A stretch of DNA of 64,000 bases from Lentibacillus siamensis (GTDB lineage Bacteria > Bacillota > Bacilli > Bacillales > Amphibacillaceae), in assembly GCF_039522605.1 (NCBI RefSeq), contig NZ_BAAADS010000018.1:186001-250000 (forward strand), read 5' to 3'. Both the position numbers and the translations under genes were made by a program. Under the pieces are notes generated by a model. That model did not search any database. It saw only the letters and a list, made by a program, of their open reading frames with translations, and was not told where the DNA came from. Shown here piece after piece: positions 52,506 through 61,272 of the stretch (positions are counted from its first letter, which is position 1; each line of letters begins with the position of its first letter).

Positions 52506-53273
52506 ATGAAATACGTAAAGTTATTTTCCATCATGTTCATATTACTTTTGGCAGCAGGGTGTTCCAACAACACAAGTGATGCAGAACACAAAATTTTTGT
52601 TTCTGCAGCAGCGAGTTTGTCCGGCCCTTTAAATGAAATTGTGGATGAATTTCACAAAAAACATCCGGATACTGTAGTTACATTACAGTTTGGCGCATCG
52701 GGAAAACTTGCCCAGCAAATTCAGCAGGGTGCACCAGTTGATGTTTTTCTGTCTGCTGATGAAAGAAGAATGGACATTCTTGCAGAGCAAAATATGATTT
52801 TGGCAGATACGAGAACCGATTTTACTGAGAATAAACTTGTTCTGATAGCAAACAAAAATACTGATGTAACCATCGATTCACTAGAAGCGCTTCCTTCAAC
52901 CAATCTCAGTCAGATTACACTCGGGAATCCGGAAAGCGTTCCGGCAGGCACATACGCCAAACAGGCGCTGAAGAATGTCGGGGTTTGGAACCAACTGGAG
53001 GGGGATCTTGTATTTGCAAAAGACGTGCGGCAGGTGCTCACCTATGTTGAATCAGGAAACACTGATTTGGGATTTGTTTATGCATCTGATTTAAAACGAT
53101 CTGATCTGGTGAAGGGCATTGCCGAAATTGATGAAGACTTGTACGATTCAATCGTCTATCCGGCAGCAGTGACTTCCTCGAGTGAAAGCGCTGAACAAGC
53201 TAAAACATTCGTTCAATTTTTGAATACCAAAAAGGCTCAGTCGATACTGGCCGATGCCGGATTTGGTTCCTGA
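52506..53273 (+). CDS. modA: Molybdate ABC transporter substrate-binding lipoprotein
   Basis: 255 residues (ATG 52506; a TTG at 52500 is closer to GGAG and is possible). Lipobox LAAGC at about 15-19. The mature part has the ModA pattern: FVSAAASLSGPLNEIVDEF, FGASGKLAQQIQQGAPVDVF, and DLGFVYASD. It captures molybdate or tungstate for the adjacent permease. Confidence 0.93.
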   Translation: MKYVKLFSIMFILLLAAGCSNNTSDAEHKIFVSAAASLSGPLNEIVDEFHKKHPDTVVTLQFGASGKLAQQIQQGAPVDVFLSADERRMDILAEQNMILADTRTDFTENKLVLIANKNTDVTIDSLEALPSTNLSQITLGNPESVPAGTYAKQALKNVGVWNQLEGDLVFAKDVRQVLTYVESGNTDLGFVYASDLKRSDLVKGIAEIDEDLYDSIVYPAAVTSSSESAEQAKTFVQFLNTKKAQSILADAGFGS

Positions 53274-53286
53274 AGGTGGGTACAGA

Positions 53287-53964
53287 ATGGATTTCACACC
53301 ATTATTTCTGTCATTAAAAATAGCAGGAATTGCCTCGGTAATCGTACTGGTGCTTGGTGTATTTCTGGCACGGGTTGTTGCCCGCAATCAGTTTTCCGGG
53401 AAGCGGATTTTGGAATCCTGTCTGATGCTCCCCCTGGTCCTGCCTCCTACTGTAGTCGGGTTCGGCCTGCTTTTTTTATTTGGACGTAATGGTCCGATTG
53501 GCAGCTTGTTGCTGTCCTGGTTCGATTTTCAAATCGTATTTACCTGGATTGGTGCTGTTATCGCTGCGGTTGTTGTTTCGTTCCCATTAATGTACCAGAG
53601 TGCCGCAGCTTCGTTTCAAAACTACGATCCGAATCTGGAAAATGCAGCATTAACGATGGGAGCATCCAAATGGAAGGTTTTCTGGACCATTTCCTTTCCG
53701 CTTGCACGCCCTGGCCTGATTGCCGGACTCGTATTAACATTTGCCCGTGCCCTTGGTGAATTTGGTGCAACATTAATGATTGCTGGATACATCCCAAACC
53801 GGACCGAAACGATACCGCTCACCATTTATTTCGCTGTCGAATCCGGCAACATGGATGCAGCGGTGTTTTGGGTGTTGAGTATTATTGCGGTTGGATTTTG
53901 TGCAATCTTATGGCTCAATTGGTGGAATGGGAAAAATATTCTGCGGTTTTCGACTGACAAATAA
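53287..53964 (+). CDS. modB: Molybdate ABC transporter permease
   Basis: 225 residues from the ATG at 53287 (GAAGGTGGG upstream); the longer frame starting at 53254 overlaps the modA end. Five to six helices and the EAA-type coupling loop ENAALTMGASKWKVFWTIS then FPLARPG. Translationally close to modA and modC. Confidence 0.93.
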   Translation: MDFTPLFLSLKIAGIASVIVLVLGVFLARVVARNQFSGKRILESCLMLPLVLPPTVVGFGLLFLFGRNGPIGSLLLSWFDFQIVFTWIGAVIAAVVVSFPLMYQSAAASFQNYDPNLENAALTMGASKWKVFWTISFPLARPGLIAGLVLTFARALGEFGATLMIAGYIPNRTETIPLTIYFAVESGNMDAAVFWVLSIIAVGFCAILWLNWWNGKNILRFSTDK

Positions 53965-53978
53965 CAGGTGGATTGATG

Positions 53979-54599
53979 ATGCTGACATTGGACATTACCA
54001 AAAAACTGAAAGACTTTTCGATTGATGTGACCTTAGACATTGGCGGGGAAATCGCCGTCCTGTTTGGGCCGTCCGGGGCTGGAAAAACAACCATGTTGAA
54101 CTGCATCTCCGGACTGTCCAAGCCCGATTCAGGCCGCATTGTCCTAAATGAACGGGTTCTTTTTCAGGACCGGGAGCAGTCAATTGCCGTGCAGAAACGA
54201 AATATCGGCTATCTGTTCCAGGACTATGCGCTTTTTCCGCATATGACGATTAAAAAGAACATTACATACGGGATGAAAGATGAGGCACTCGTTCATCAAC
54301 TCGTGGAAGTAGTTGGGATTGGGCATTTGCTGGCGAGCTATCCACACCAGATTTCCGGGGGTGAAAAACAGCGTGCGGCACTAGTACGGGCTCTTGCAAC
54401 CAAACCTGACGCATTGCTGCTGGACGAACCATTTTCATCACTCGACAAGAAAACAAAGGATGAATGCCAGAATGAGCTGCTTCGGCTCCATTCGATATGG
54501 AACATTCCCATTATTCTGGTCACCCATGATTATAATGAAGCTGTCAAACTGGGAAATCGGATTCTGCGGATGGAGGACGGGAAAATAATAAATAGCTGA
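53979..54599 (+). CDS. modC: Molybdate ABC transporter ATPase (short ModC)
   Basis: 206 residues from the ATG at 53979, 7 bp after AGGTGG. Walker A GPSGAGKTT, Q-loop YLFQDYALFPHMT, signature ISGGEKQRAALVRAL, Walker B LLLDEPFSSLD, H-loop THDYNEA. It lacks the C-terminal molybdate-binding TOBE/Mop domain of the proteobacterial ModC, as is common in Firmicutes. Last gene of modABC; a repeat array follows instead of a clear terminator. Confidence 0.9.
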   Translation: MLTLDITKKLKDFSIDVTLDIGGEIAVLFGPSGAGKTTMLNCISGLSKPDSGRIVLNERVLFQDREQSIAVQKRNIGYLFQDYALFPHMTIKKNITYGMKDEALVHQLVEVVGIGHLLASYPHQISGGEKQRAALVRALATKPDALLLDEPFSSLDKKTKDECQNELLRLHSIWNIPIILVTHDYNEAVKLGNRILRMEDGKIINS

Positions 54600-54662
54600 A
54601 TGAAATGCGAAGATGACGCGTGGTACGACAGAGGTGTTTAGTCAGCGGGATAACCCCTGTAT

Positions 54663-55140
54663 ATAGCGCGTTTCGGGTTTTATGCGGCACGCTTCGGACT
54701 TTATTCAGCGGGTTTTGCGATTTCTTCGGCGGCTTCGACCTTTTATCGGCGGGTTCCACGTTTGCTTCGGCGGCTTTGCTCTTTTCATCAGCGGGTTCCA
54801 CGTTTGCTTCGGCGGCTTCGACCTTTTCATCGGCGGGTTCCGCGATTTCTTCGGCGGCTTCGACCTTTTCATCAGCGGGTTCCACGTTTGCTTCGGCGGC
54901 TTTGCTCTTTTCATCAGCGGGTTCCGCGATTTCTTCGGCGGCTTCGACCTTTTCATCAGCGGCTTCCACGTTTTATTCGGCGGCTTCGACCTTTTATCGG
55001 CGGGTTCCACGATTTCTTCGGCGGCTTCGACCTTTTATCGGCGGGTTCCGCGTTTGCTTCGGCGGGTTCGACCTTTTCATCAGCGGGTTCCGCGATTTCT
55101 TCGGCGGCTTCGACCTTTTATCGGCGGGTTCCACGATTTC
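54663..55140. repeat. 20-21 bp tandem repeat array with alternating units (about 22 units)
   Basis: Regular units begin at 54705. Type A is TCGGCGGCTTCGACCTTTTC plus A (20 bp where it ends TTTTA); type B is TCRGCGGGTTCCRCGWTTGC or its TTTCT-ending form. They alternate, as in the array at 46.6 kb, and share TCGGCGG and the pyrimidine-rich 3' half. Two degenerate units precede 54705. It lies between the convergent ends of modC and rpsR. Long open frames across it are artefacts of the period. Confidence 0.92.
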
Positions 55141-55187
55141 TTGGTGCGTTGTATCTACCCGAGCCTTTTCATTCACTTCAATAAAAT

Positions 55188-55222
55188 AGGAAAAAGCGGG
55201 AGCACTATTGACTCCCGCTTTT
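55188..55222 (-). terminator. Terminator of the rpsF-ssb-rpsR operon
   Basis: AAAAGCGGGAG pairs with CTCCCGCTTTT over 9 bases with T and A runs at the ends, 5 bp after the rpsR stop. Confidence 0.9.
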
Positions 55223-55226
55223 CGTA

Positions 55227-55457
55227 TTACTCAGTCACATATGGCAATAATGCCATTTGACGAGCACGCTTGATTGCTTTTGTAAGTTTGCGCTGATATT
55301 TCGCAGATGTTCCAGTTACACGACGAGGAAGAATCTTTCCGCGTTCAGAAATGAAACGTCTCAGCAAATCAACATCTTTATAGTCAATGTGTGTAATTCC
55401 ATTCGCTGTGAAGTAACACACTTTACGACGCTTTGCACGACCGCGACGAGCTGCCAT
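55227..55457 (-). CDS. rpsR: 30S ribosomal protein S18
   Basis: 76 residues from the ATG at 55457 (MAARRGRAKRRKVCYFTANG); the extra codons to 55475 include the GGAGGG site. Family motif IDYKDVDLLRRFISERGKIL is complete. Binds S6 on the ribosome platform. Last gene of rpsF-ssb-rpsR. Confidence 0.98.
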   Translation of the reverse strand: MAARRGRAKRRKVCYFTANGITHIDYKDVDLLRRFISERGKILPRRVTGTSAKYQRKLTKAIKRARQMALLPYVTE

Positions 55458-55557
55458 GATAAAACCCTCCTTCAATTATTTTATCCATTCAGCTTAAACA
55501 TCCGATAACCCGGCGTATTACTTCGCTTTCATACGTTGCTGCAGATGCAAGCATTTC

Positions 55558-56034
55558 CTAGAATGGCAAATCATCATCTGATATATCGATAGGCTCACCG
55601 TTATTTTTAAACGGATCCTCTTCGTTTTGGTTTTGATTCTGGTTCTGGTTCATCCGGTTCTGATTCTGGTTTTGCTGGAATCCTGATGACTGCTGATCTC
55701 TGTTTTGCGAGGAGCCTTTTGTTTCCAGGAACTGAACACTGTCTGCAACAATCTCTGTGACAAATGCAGTTCTTCCATCTTTTGTTTCGAATGTTCGTGT
55801 TTGAACACGTCCATCGACACCTATCATACTGCCTTTTTTCATATAGTTTGCAAGGTTTTCTGCCGGTCTGCGCCAGACGACACAATTAATGAAGTCCGCA
55901 TCACGGTTCCCCTGCTGATTGGAAAAAGGACGATTGACTGCTATGGTAAAGTTGGCTACTGCCACTCCATTTGGTGTATAACGTAAATCAGGATCCTTCG
56001 TTAATCTGCCGACAAGTACGACACGATTCAACAT
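55558..56034 (-). CDS. ssb: Single-stranded DNA-binding protein
   Basis: 158 residues from the ATG at 56034 (MLNRVVLVGRLTKDPDLRYT). OB fold to about 108, then a flexible linker very rich in Asn and Gln (QNQNQNRMNQNQNQNQNE), and the acidic tip DDDLPF that recruits repair and replication proteins. Between rpsF and rpsR as usual. Confidence 0.97.
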   Translation of the reverse strand: MLNRVVLVGRLTKDPDLRYTPNGVAVANFTIAVNRPFSNQQGNRDADFINCVVWRRPAENLANYMKKGSMIGVDGRVQTRTFETKDGRTAFVTEIVADSVQFLETKGSSQNRDQQSSGFQQNQNQNRMNQNQNQNQNEEDPFKNNGEPIDISDDDLPF

Positions 56035-56049
56035 CAGAACCACCCCTTA

Positions 56050-56340
56050 TTATTGATCATCTTCTCGAATTGCCATATGACGAATAATATCATCAGAGAA
56101 CTTAGCAAGACGATCAAACTCATTGATTGCCTGTTCATCACTGCTGAAGTTGATGATTACATAGTATCCATCACGGTAATCATTGATTTCATAAGCAAGA
56201 CGTTTCTTGCCTTTTTCATCAACTTTTTCAATCTCCGCGCCATTATCGGTCAATACGTTGTTGAAACGCTCAACTAAAGCTGTTTGAGCTTCTTCTTCGA
56301 TATCCGGGCGGACGATGTACATGATTTCGTATTTTCTCAT
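56050..56340 (-). CDS. rpsF: 30S ribosomal protein S6
   Basis: 96 residues from the ATG at 56340 (MRKYEIMYIVRPDIEEEAQT) with AGGAGG 8 bp upstream. Family features KRLAYEINDYRDGYYVIINF are clear. First gene of the operon; its leader carries a possible S6:S18 site. Confidence 0.98.
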   Translation of the reverse strand: MRKYEIMYIVRPDIEEEAQTALVERFNNVLTDNGAEIEKVDEKGKKRLAYEINDYRDGYYVIINFSSDEQAINEFDRLAKFSDDIIRHMAIREDDQ

Positions 56341-56364
56341 CCGTTGCACCTCCTTTTGGTCTTA

Positions 56365-56440
56365 GCGGCTTCATTTTCATGTCAGGTTTCCATGTAATGG
56401 ATGTCCATCCACTGTTACCCGGCATTTAACGAAGCAAGGA
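56365..56440 (-). promoter_or_regulatory. Candidate S6:S18-binding leader of rpsF
   Basis: In the rpsF 5' leader, a CCGG element (56418-56421) flanks a hairpin with arms GTAAC..TGGATG and CATCCA..TTAC (about 56394-56417). S6:S18 autoregulatory leaders in Firmicutes have a CCG bulge beside such a stem. The match is by eye only. Confidence 0.35.
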
Positions 56441-56523
56441 GTAATCTGCTTGCATTACTCACGACAATGTATTATACCAAATCTTGTTTTAAAAAACAAC
56501 CATTCGAGGGATCCTTTTTACTG

Positions 56524-57624
56524 TTATACATTAAATCGGAAATGGATGACATCGCCATCCTGGACGATGTATTCTTTTCCTTCCAGACGAACCGTACCAT
56601 TTTCCCGGGCCTTGGCCATCCCTTGTGCTTCCATGAGATCATCATAGGATACCGTTTCGGCACGGATAAAGCCTTTTTCAAAATCGGTGTGAATAATTCC
56701 GGCTGCCTGTGGTGCCTTAATCCCTTTACGGAATGTCCATGCACGTACTTCCGGTTCGCCGGCGGTAAAATAAGTTGCCAGTCCGAGCAAACTGTAGGAA
56801 GCTTTAATCAACTTGTCCAGGCCTGATTCACTTATGCCGAGATCATCCAGAAATTCTTCTTTCTCATCCTGTTCCAGTTCAGCAATTTCTTCTTCAATTT
56901 TGGCACAGACGACGATTACCTCAGCATTTTCATTTGCAGCATATTCTTTTACCTTTTGCACATTTTTATTTGCATCAGGATCCGCCACTTCCTCTTCACT
57001 GACATTTGCCACATACAGTGTTGGCTTGCTTGTCAATAAATGAAGGCCCTTCACTACTTTCCACTGATCCTCAGTAAATTCCAGCGCTCTTGCAGGCTGG
57101 TCGCTTTCAAGCCCTTCCTTCAGTTTCAAAAGAATATTCTGCTCAGCTACCGCTTCCTTATCTTTCTGCCTGGCCATTTTCTCGACCCGCTGTAGTCGTT
57201 TATTAACGGTTTCCAGATCGGCAAGTATCAGCTCCAGATTAATAATCTCAATATCATCAATCGGATCAATTTTGCCTGATACATGAGTAATGTTATCATC
57301 CTGAAAACACCGGACTACCTGGCAGATTGCATCAACCTGGCGGATATGGGATAAAAACTGATTTCCCAATCCTTCCCCTTTACTTGCGCCTTTCACAATC
57401 CCGGCTATATCAGTGAATTCAAAAGCGGTCGGGATTGTCTTCTTCGGTTTTACCAATTCCGTTAATTTATTTAAGCGATTGTCCGGAACTTCCACAATTC
57501 CAACATTCGGGTCAATTGTAGCAAATGGATAGTTTGCCGCTTCTGCCCCTGCCTGTGTAATTGCATTAAACAATGTTGATTTACCAACGTTTGGAAGTCC
57601 GACAATTCCTGCTGTCAGTGACAT
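56524..57624 (-). CDS. ychF: Redox-responsive ATPase/GTPase YchF
   Basis: 366 residues (engD/yyaF). OBG-type G domain with P-loop GLPNVGKSTLFNAIT, then GIVEVPD, DIAGIVKGASKGEGLGNQFL, an alpha-helical hairpin, and the TGS domain at the C-terminus (EVRAWTFRKGIKAPQAAGII, ending DVIHFRFNV). It binds ribosomes and ATP. It has a very good promoter of its own. Confidence 0.97.
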   Translation of the reverse strand: MSLTAGIVGLPNVGKSTLFNAITQAGAEAANYPFATIDPNVGIVEVPDNRLNKLTELVKPKKTIPTAFEFTDIAGIVKGASKGEGLGNQFLSHIRQVDAICQVVRCFQDDNITHVSGKIDPIDDIEIINLELILADLETVNKRLQRVEKMARQKDKEAVAEQNILLKLKEGLESDQPARALEFTEDQWKVVKGLHLLTSKPTLYVANVSEEEVADPDANKNVQKVKEYAANENAEVIVVCAKIEEEIAELEQDEKEEFLDDLGISESGLDKLIKASYSLLGLATYFTAGEPEVRAWTFRKGIKAPQAAGIIHTDFEKGFIRAETVSYDDLMEAQGMAKARENGTVRLEGKEYIVQDGDVIHFRFNV

Positions 57625-57677
57625 TCAACTTTCACTCCTTAAGGGTTACCATTCATATGAACGCTCTAGTCATATCA

Positions 57678-57706
57678 ATTATAGATACAACAAAATAAAT
57701 TGACAA
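57678..57706 (-). promoter_or_regulatory. SigA promoter of ychF
   Basis: TTGTCA (57706-57701) and a consensus TATAAT (57683-57678), spaced 17 bp, about 54 bp before the ychF start. Confidence 0.75.
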
Positions 57707-57718
57707 GTTATCAAAAAA

Positions 57719-57825
57719 CAAAAATGGGCAACAAAAGTCACCCATTTTTGCCTTTTACCCTATTATTTTTAAATTTTCTATCTCTGTATAGCTCTATAAT
57801 ACTATTTTTTGGACAGATTAGTCAA
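57719..57825 (-). ncRNA. Possible short transcript: promoter followed by terminator
   Basis: Downstream of yyzM, TTGACT (57825-57820) and TATTAT (57801-57796, 18 bp spacing) would start RNA near 57789. A hairpin CAAAAATGGG/CCCATTTTTG with a six-T tail (57750-57719) would end it about 70 nt later. The hairpin may simply terminate the yyzM transcript. Confidence 0.3.
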
Positions 57826-57836
57826 TTTTAACTAAT

Positions 57837-58034
57837 TTATTTTTCCGCTTTTTCCAGGACTTTTTTCATTTTCCTGGAAAATTCTTTACGCGGCAGCATG
57901 ACACTATGGCCGCATCCAAGGCACTTAATGCGTATATCCATTCCCATCCGGATAATTTGCCAGCGATTTTCGCCGCATGGATGCTGTTTTTTCATTTGTA
58001 CAACATCATTCAGTTCGAATTCCTTATCAACCAT
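57837..58034 (-). CDS. yyzM: DUF951 small protein (YyzM)
   Basis: 65 residues from the ATG at 58034 (MVDKEFELNDVVQMKKQHPC), 10 bp after GCGAGG. Conserved DUF951 pattern HPCGENRWQIIRMGMDIRIK then CLGCGH, which looks like a nucleic-acid-associated zinc-like fold. Conserved next to ychF across Bacilli; function unknown. Confidence 0.92.
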   Translation of the reverse strand: MVDKEFELNDVVQMKKQHPCGENRWQIIRMGMDIRIKCLGCGHSVMLPRKEFSRKMKKVLEKAEK

Positions 58035-58108
58035 TCGATCCATACCTCGCTTTCCATTATGGACACCCTCTGCGTTTGATCAAATGCCCAGGTGCAACGT
58101 TTCCCACA

Positions 58109-59185
58109 TTATTCTGCACCATCCCCATCTGTTCCGATATCTCGTCTGTCAGGTTTCCACCTGCCTGACTCTGTTTTCCTACCCGCTAGTTGGCTATCCG
58201 AATCATCCGTTGATTGATTCTCACTTTTACTTGCGGCAGTTTGTTTTAAACTGTCATGTTCGTGCGGCAAGTCAGCCTGTTTACTCTTGTCGTGTTCAGC
58301 TTCCATCGATGTTGGCTGCTGATTTCTTGTATACATAACAAGGCGTGGCGCAGGAATTTGAATTCCTTCGTTGTATAGGCGCTCTTTCACTTCTTTCCGG
58401 ATTATCCGGGCACCTGCCCACTGGTAAACAGGAAGCGTATCCGCAATGACACGAATAACATAATGGGAAACGTCCAACGTCTGTATACCGTGTATGATTG
58501 GTGTATTGACAATCTCTTCATATTTGTCCGGGAGACCCTGAATGACATCTTCTATAATTTCTTCAGCCACCGTAATGTCACTTTCATATGGCACATTTAT
58601 GTCAATAACAGCCAATCCATTATAGATGGAATAATTGGTTACCTGTGTAATATTGCCATTCGGCACGACATTCAATTCACCTGTCCAGCTTTGGATTTTG
58701 CTGGTACGCAAACCAATCTCCTCAACGGTTCCTTCTACTCCTGATGCAATAATGTAGTCACCAACTGAAAACTGGTCCTCAAAAATAATGAAGAAACCGG
58801 ATATGACATCTTTGACAAGACTTTGTGCACCAAAACCAATTGCAAGACCCGCAACTCCTGCACCAGCGAGAAGTGCACCGACCTCAAAATTGAATACGCC
58901 ATCCAATATCATGATAAGTGCAGTAAAATAAACTGTATATTTAAGTGTATTGGTGATTAATTTCTCAAGTGTTTTTTCTCTTCGTTCTGTAATACGAAGC
59001 GGGCCTTGTCTACGGCTTTCGAATAAATGATCAACCAGTTTTGATCCAATCCGTATTACCAATACAGCAACAATTATAATTACAATTATTTCAACAATGC
59101 CCTGGACAATCGTAGTCCATAAATCGGGACCCGTTACATAATCCCATAAACTTATAATCCTGTCACTGAAATAGTCCACATTCAT
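58109..59185 (-). CDS. Small-conductance mechanosensitive channel (MscS family)
   Basis: 358 residues. Three membrane helices; the pore-lining helix with its Gly/Ala pattern (AGAGVAGLAIGFGAQSLVKD) and the beta domain (FEDQFSVGDYIIASGVEGTV, EEIGLRTSKIQSW) are standard. The last 75 residues are hydrophilic and low in complexity, longer than in most relatives. It releases solutes on hypo-osmotic shock. Sits between yyzM and the permease-like gene. Confidence 0.93.
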   Translation of the reverse strand: MNVDYFSDRIISLWDYVTGPDLWTTIVQGIVEIIVIIIVAVLVIRIGSKLVDHLFESRRQGPLRITERREKTLEKLITNTLKYTVYFTALIMILDGVFNFEVGALLAGAGVAGLAIGFGAQSLVKDVISGFFIIFEDQFSVGDYIIASGVEGTVEEIGLRTSKIQSWTGELNVVPNGNITQVTNYSIYNGLAVIDINVPYESDITVAEEIIEDVIQGLPDKYEEIVNTPIIHGIQTLDVSHYVIRVIADTLPVYQWAGARIIRKEVKERLYNEGIQIPAPRLVMYTRNQQPTSMEAEHDKSKQADLPHEHDSLKQTAASKSENQSTDDSDSQLAGRKTESGRWKPDRRDIGTDGDGAE

Positions 59186-59259
59186 CCCTCCGGCAAACGA
59201 ATACTTATATATAATTGTACATTACTCTCAAGTCCAATGAAAGGAATTGCACTGTTCGT

Positions 59260-60276
59260 TCAACCCTTTTTATTCCAAACAGGATAAAGTAATAATCTCG
59301 TCAGCACATATAAATTTAAAATTCCATATATAGGATAAATATAGCTTATTAACGCGGAAAAGCCAAGGGTTGTCAATGGAATCATCAAAACCAATATGAC
59401 AGTAGCGAGCAGCCACACAGGACTGTTATGCCATATCGTTTTCAACCTGGAAACAATCCCGAGTACTCCTGCCGCAGCTGTGGTAAAAATGGCAAACCAT
59501 AGCATAATCGACATGAATATCAGCATGCCAAACGGATAATGTTTTAATATGGCAAATAATGGGATTTCATACAGGAGCAGTTCATCTGCTATCTGAATTA
59601 AGCTGCTGTTATATACATAGGAAATGACCCCAAGCAACAGCCCGCTCCCGAGTGCTGCAATCCATATTTCACGCTTCGACTCCACCTTGCTGCCAATTGC
59701 GCCGAGTACAGCAATCAATGGCAGGATATTTAATGCGGTAAATGGAAATGCAGCAGTCCAATTTCGCTGTTCATGCCAGTTTGGTGATAAATTAAGGTTT
59801 TGATCCAATGTGAACAACAGTAAAATAAACAAGAGACCACCAAGCAGCAACGGCAAAATAACCTGATTTATCGCCAACAAACCACTGATATCCTTCATAA
59901 ACAGTACAATCAGGGCGATTACAATGAAGAAGACACCCCACCAGTACGAGAAACGAAATGCCTGTCCGGTTGCACCACTTCCCGCTATCATGACAACAGT
60001 TGTGGTAAACAAATATAGAAATATCATGACATCATAGACACGGGTTAATTTTGACCCAACAATAATTTTTAATACCGGCAAATAGTCGGTTGATTTTTTT
60101 TCATAGCTGATTTTCATTATAACCAGACAGCAAATTGAGAAAAAAATCATAAACAATATGATAGCAAGTCCACTTTCATGGCCAAAAAATTGCCACAGCT
60201 CTCTCCCGGAAGCATAACCTGCTCCAATTGTTGTACCGATAATTAAGAACATCCATTTCAGACCAGCTTTCCACAT
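59260..60276 (-). CDS. YkvI-like membrane transporter
   Basis: 338 residues, about 10 hydrophobic helices. Starts with FLIIGTTIGAGYASGRELWQ, the YkvI-family start (distantly related to APC/LeuT-type carriers and GerAB proteins). Conserved ICCLVIMKISYEKKSTDYLP region follows. Substrate unknown. Transcribed away from yyaC. Confidence 0.8.
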   Translation of the reverse strand: MWKAGLKWMFLIIGTTIGAGYASGRELWQFFGHESGLAIILFMIFFSICCLVIMKISYEKKSTDYLPVLKIIVGSKLTRVYDVMIFLYLFTTTVVMIAGSGATGQAFRFSYWWGVFFIVIALIVLFMKDISGLLAINQVILPLLLGGLLFILLLFTLDQNLNLSPNWHEQRNWTAAFPFTALNILPLIAVLGAIGSKVESKREIWIAALGSGLLLGVISYVYNSSLIQIADELLLYEIPLFAILKHYPFGMLIFMSIMLWFAIFTTAAAGVLGIVSRLKTIWHNSPVWLLATVILVLMIPLTTLGFSALISYIYPIYGILNLYVLTRLLLYPVWNKKG

Positions 60277-60365
60277 TGCATTTCCTCCATTATTTTCATG
60301 TATTTAGGTATAGAACGAAATTTATTTCCGTATACTTATACCAATATGTTTTTGGAGGATAAGCT

Positions 60366-60980
60366 ATGAATCTGATAAAGCGTTTTGATTCAAAAAATAA
60401 TAAACTGCAAATGCTTCACACCAACCCTTTTCTATTAAATAAAATGAGTCAAAAAATTATTTCCCTGATGCCTGAACTTGCTGAGGACTTTCTTATCGTC
60501 TGCATTGGAACCGATCGCTCCACCGGTGATGCACTCGGCCCGCTTACAGGCTCCTATTTGGAAGAGCAGCAAATGGGTGCTTTTACCGTTTACGGCACAC
60601 TGCAAAATCCCGTCCATGCTATGAATCTGAAAGAATATTTGACCCTGATAAACAAACAGCACCATAATCCGTTTATTATCGCTGTCGATGCCTCCCTCGG
60701 AAAAACCGCAAAAGTTGGCAGTATTATATTGGACAAAGGCCCACTGCGTCCGGGAGCTGCTGTGAACAAGGATTTACCACCGGTCGGGGATATTCATATC
60801 ACAGGAGTTGTCAATATGAGCGGATTTATGGAGTACTCCATCCTGCAAAATACAAGGCTTTCTGTCGTAGTGGAAATTGCCAAAAAAACCGCTGAAGTCT
60901 TACATTTGGTGGATCAGAAGCTGACAGCAGGCGCATTCCCGCAAACACCAACCACGGTCACGAAAAAAACATTACTGTGA
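60366..60980 (+). CDS. yyaC: Sporulation protein YyaC (GPR-related peptidase fold)
   Basis: 204 residues. Contains the YyaC signature IVCIGTDRSTGDALGPLTGS and FIIAVDASLGKTAKVGSIIL, related to the spore protease Gpr. ATG at 60366 follows TTGGAGGAT. In B. subtilis it is beside spo0J (parB); here the downstream neighbour is an unrelated AraC gene. Confidence 0.93.
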   Translation: MNLIKRFDSKNNKLQMLHTNPFLLNKMSQKIISLMPELAEDFLIVCIGTDRSTGDALGPLTGSYLEEQQMGAFTVYGTLQNPVHAMNLKEYLTLINKQHHNPFIIAVDASLGKTAKVGSIILDKGPLRPGAAVNKDLPPVGDIHITGVVNMSGFMEYSILQNTRLSVVVEIAKKTAEVLHLVDQKLTAGAFPQTPTTVTKKTLL

Positions 60981-61112
60981 AATTCGTATTCGCAGTATCC
61001 ACTCTGCCGGGAGCGACAGGATGTGAACAACCCCGCAACTCAAAGCCTATTCGATGATTCGTTCTTCACTGCATGTATACATCACTGCCGGAATTATTTT
61101 CAACAATCGAAA

Positions 61113-61150
61113 GTCAAGCCGCATTCTTTCAATGAAAGATGCGGCTTTTT
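61113..61150 (+). terminator. Terminator downstream of yyaC
   Basis: AAGCCGCATTCTTTC and GAAAGATGCGGCTT form a long stem with a small loop, followed by TTTAATT. Confidence 0.85.
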
Positions 61151-61272
61151 AATTAAAATTTTCGGGAAAAGTTAGCATACATGAAACATAGGTCCCGACA
61201 AATTCCGTATAGAAAATATCGAGTAAAACATTGTTTATAGCGTTATTATGTATTTGTGAAGGAGGGGAATGC

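Noticed and set aside
54663..55140. CRISPR array
   Set aside because: Units are 20-21 bp with no unique spacers between repeats, and no cas genes are present.
54544..55189. Long repeat-rich frames (up to 192 codons) on both strands
   Set aside because: Same artefact as above; several frames are open at once and none has a start with a ribosome binding site.
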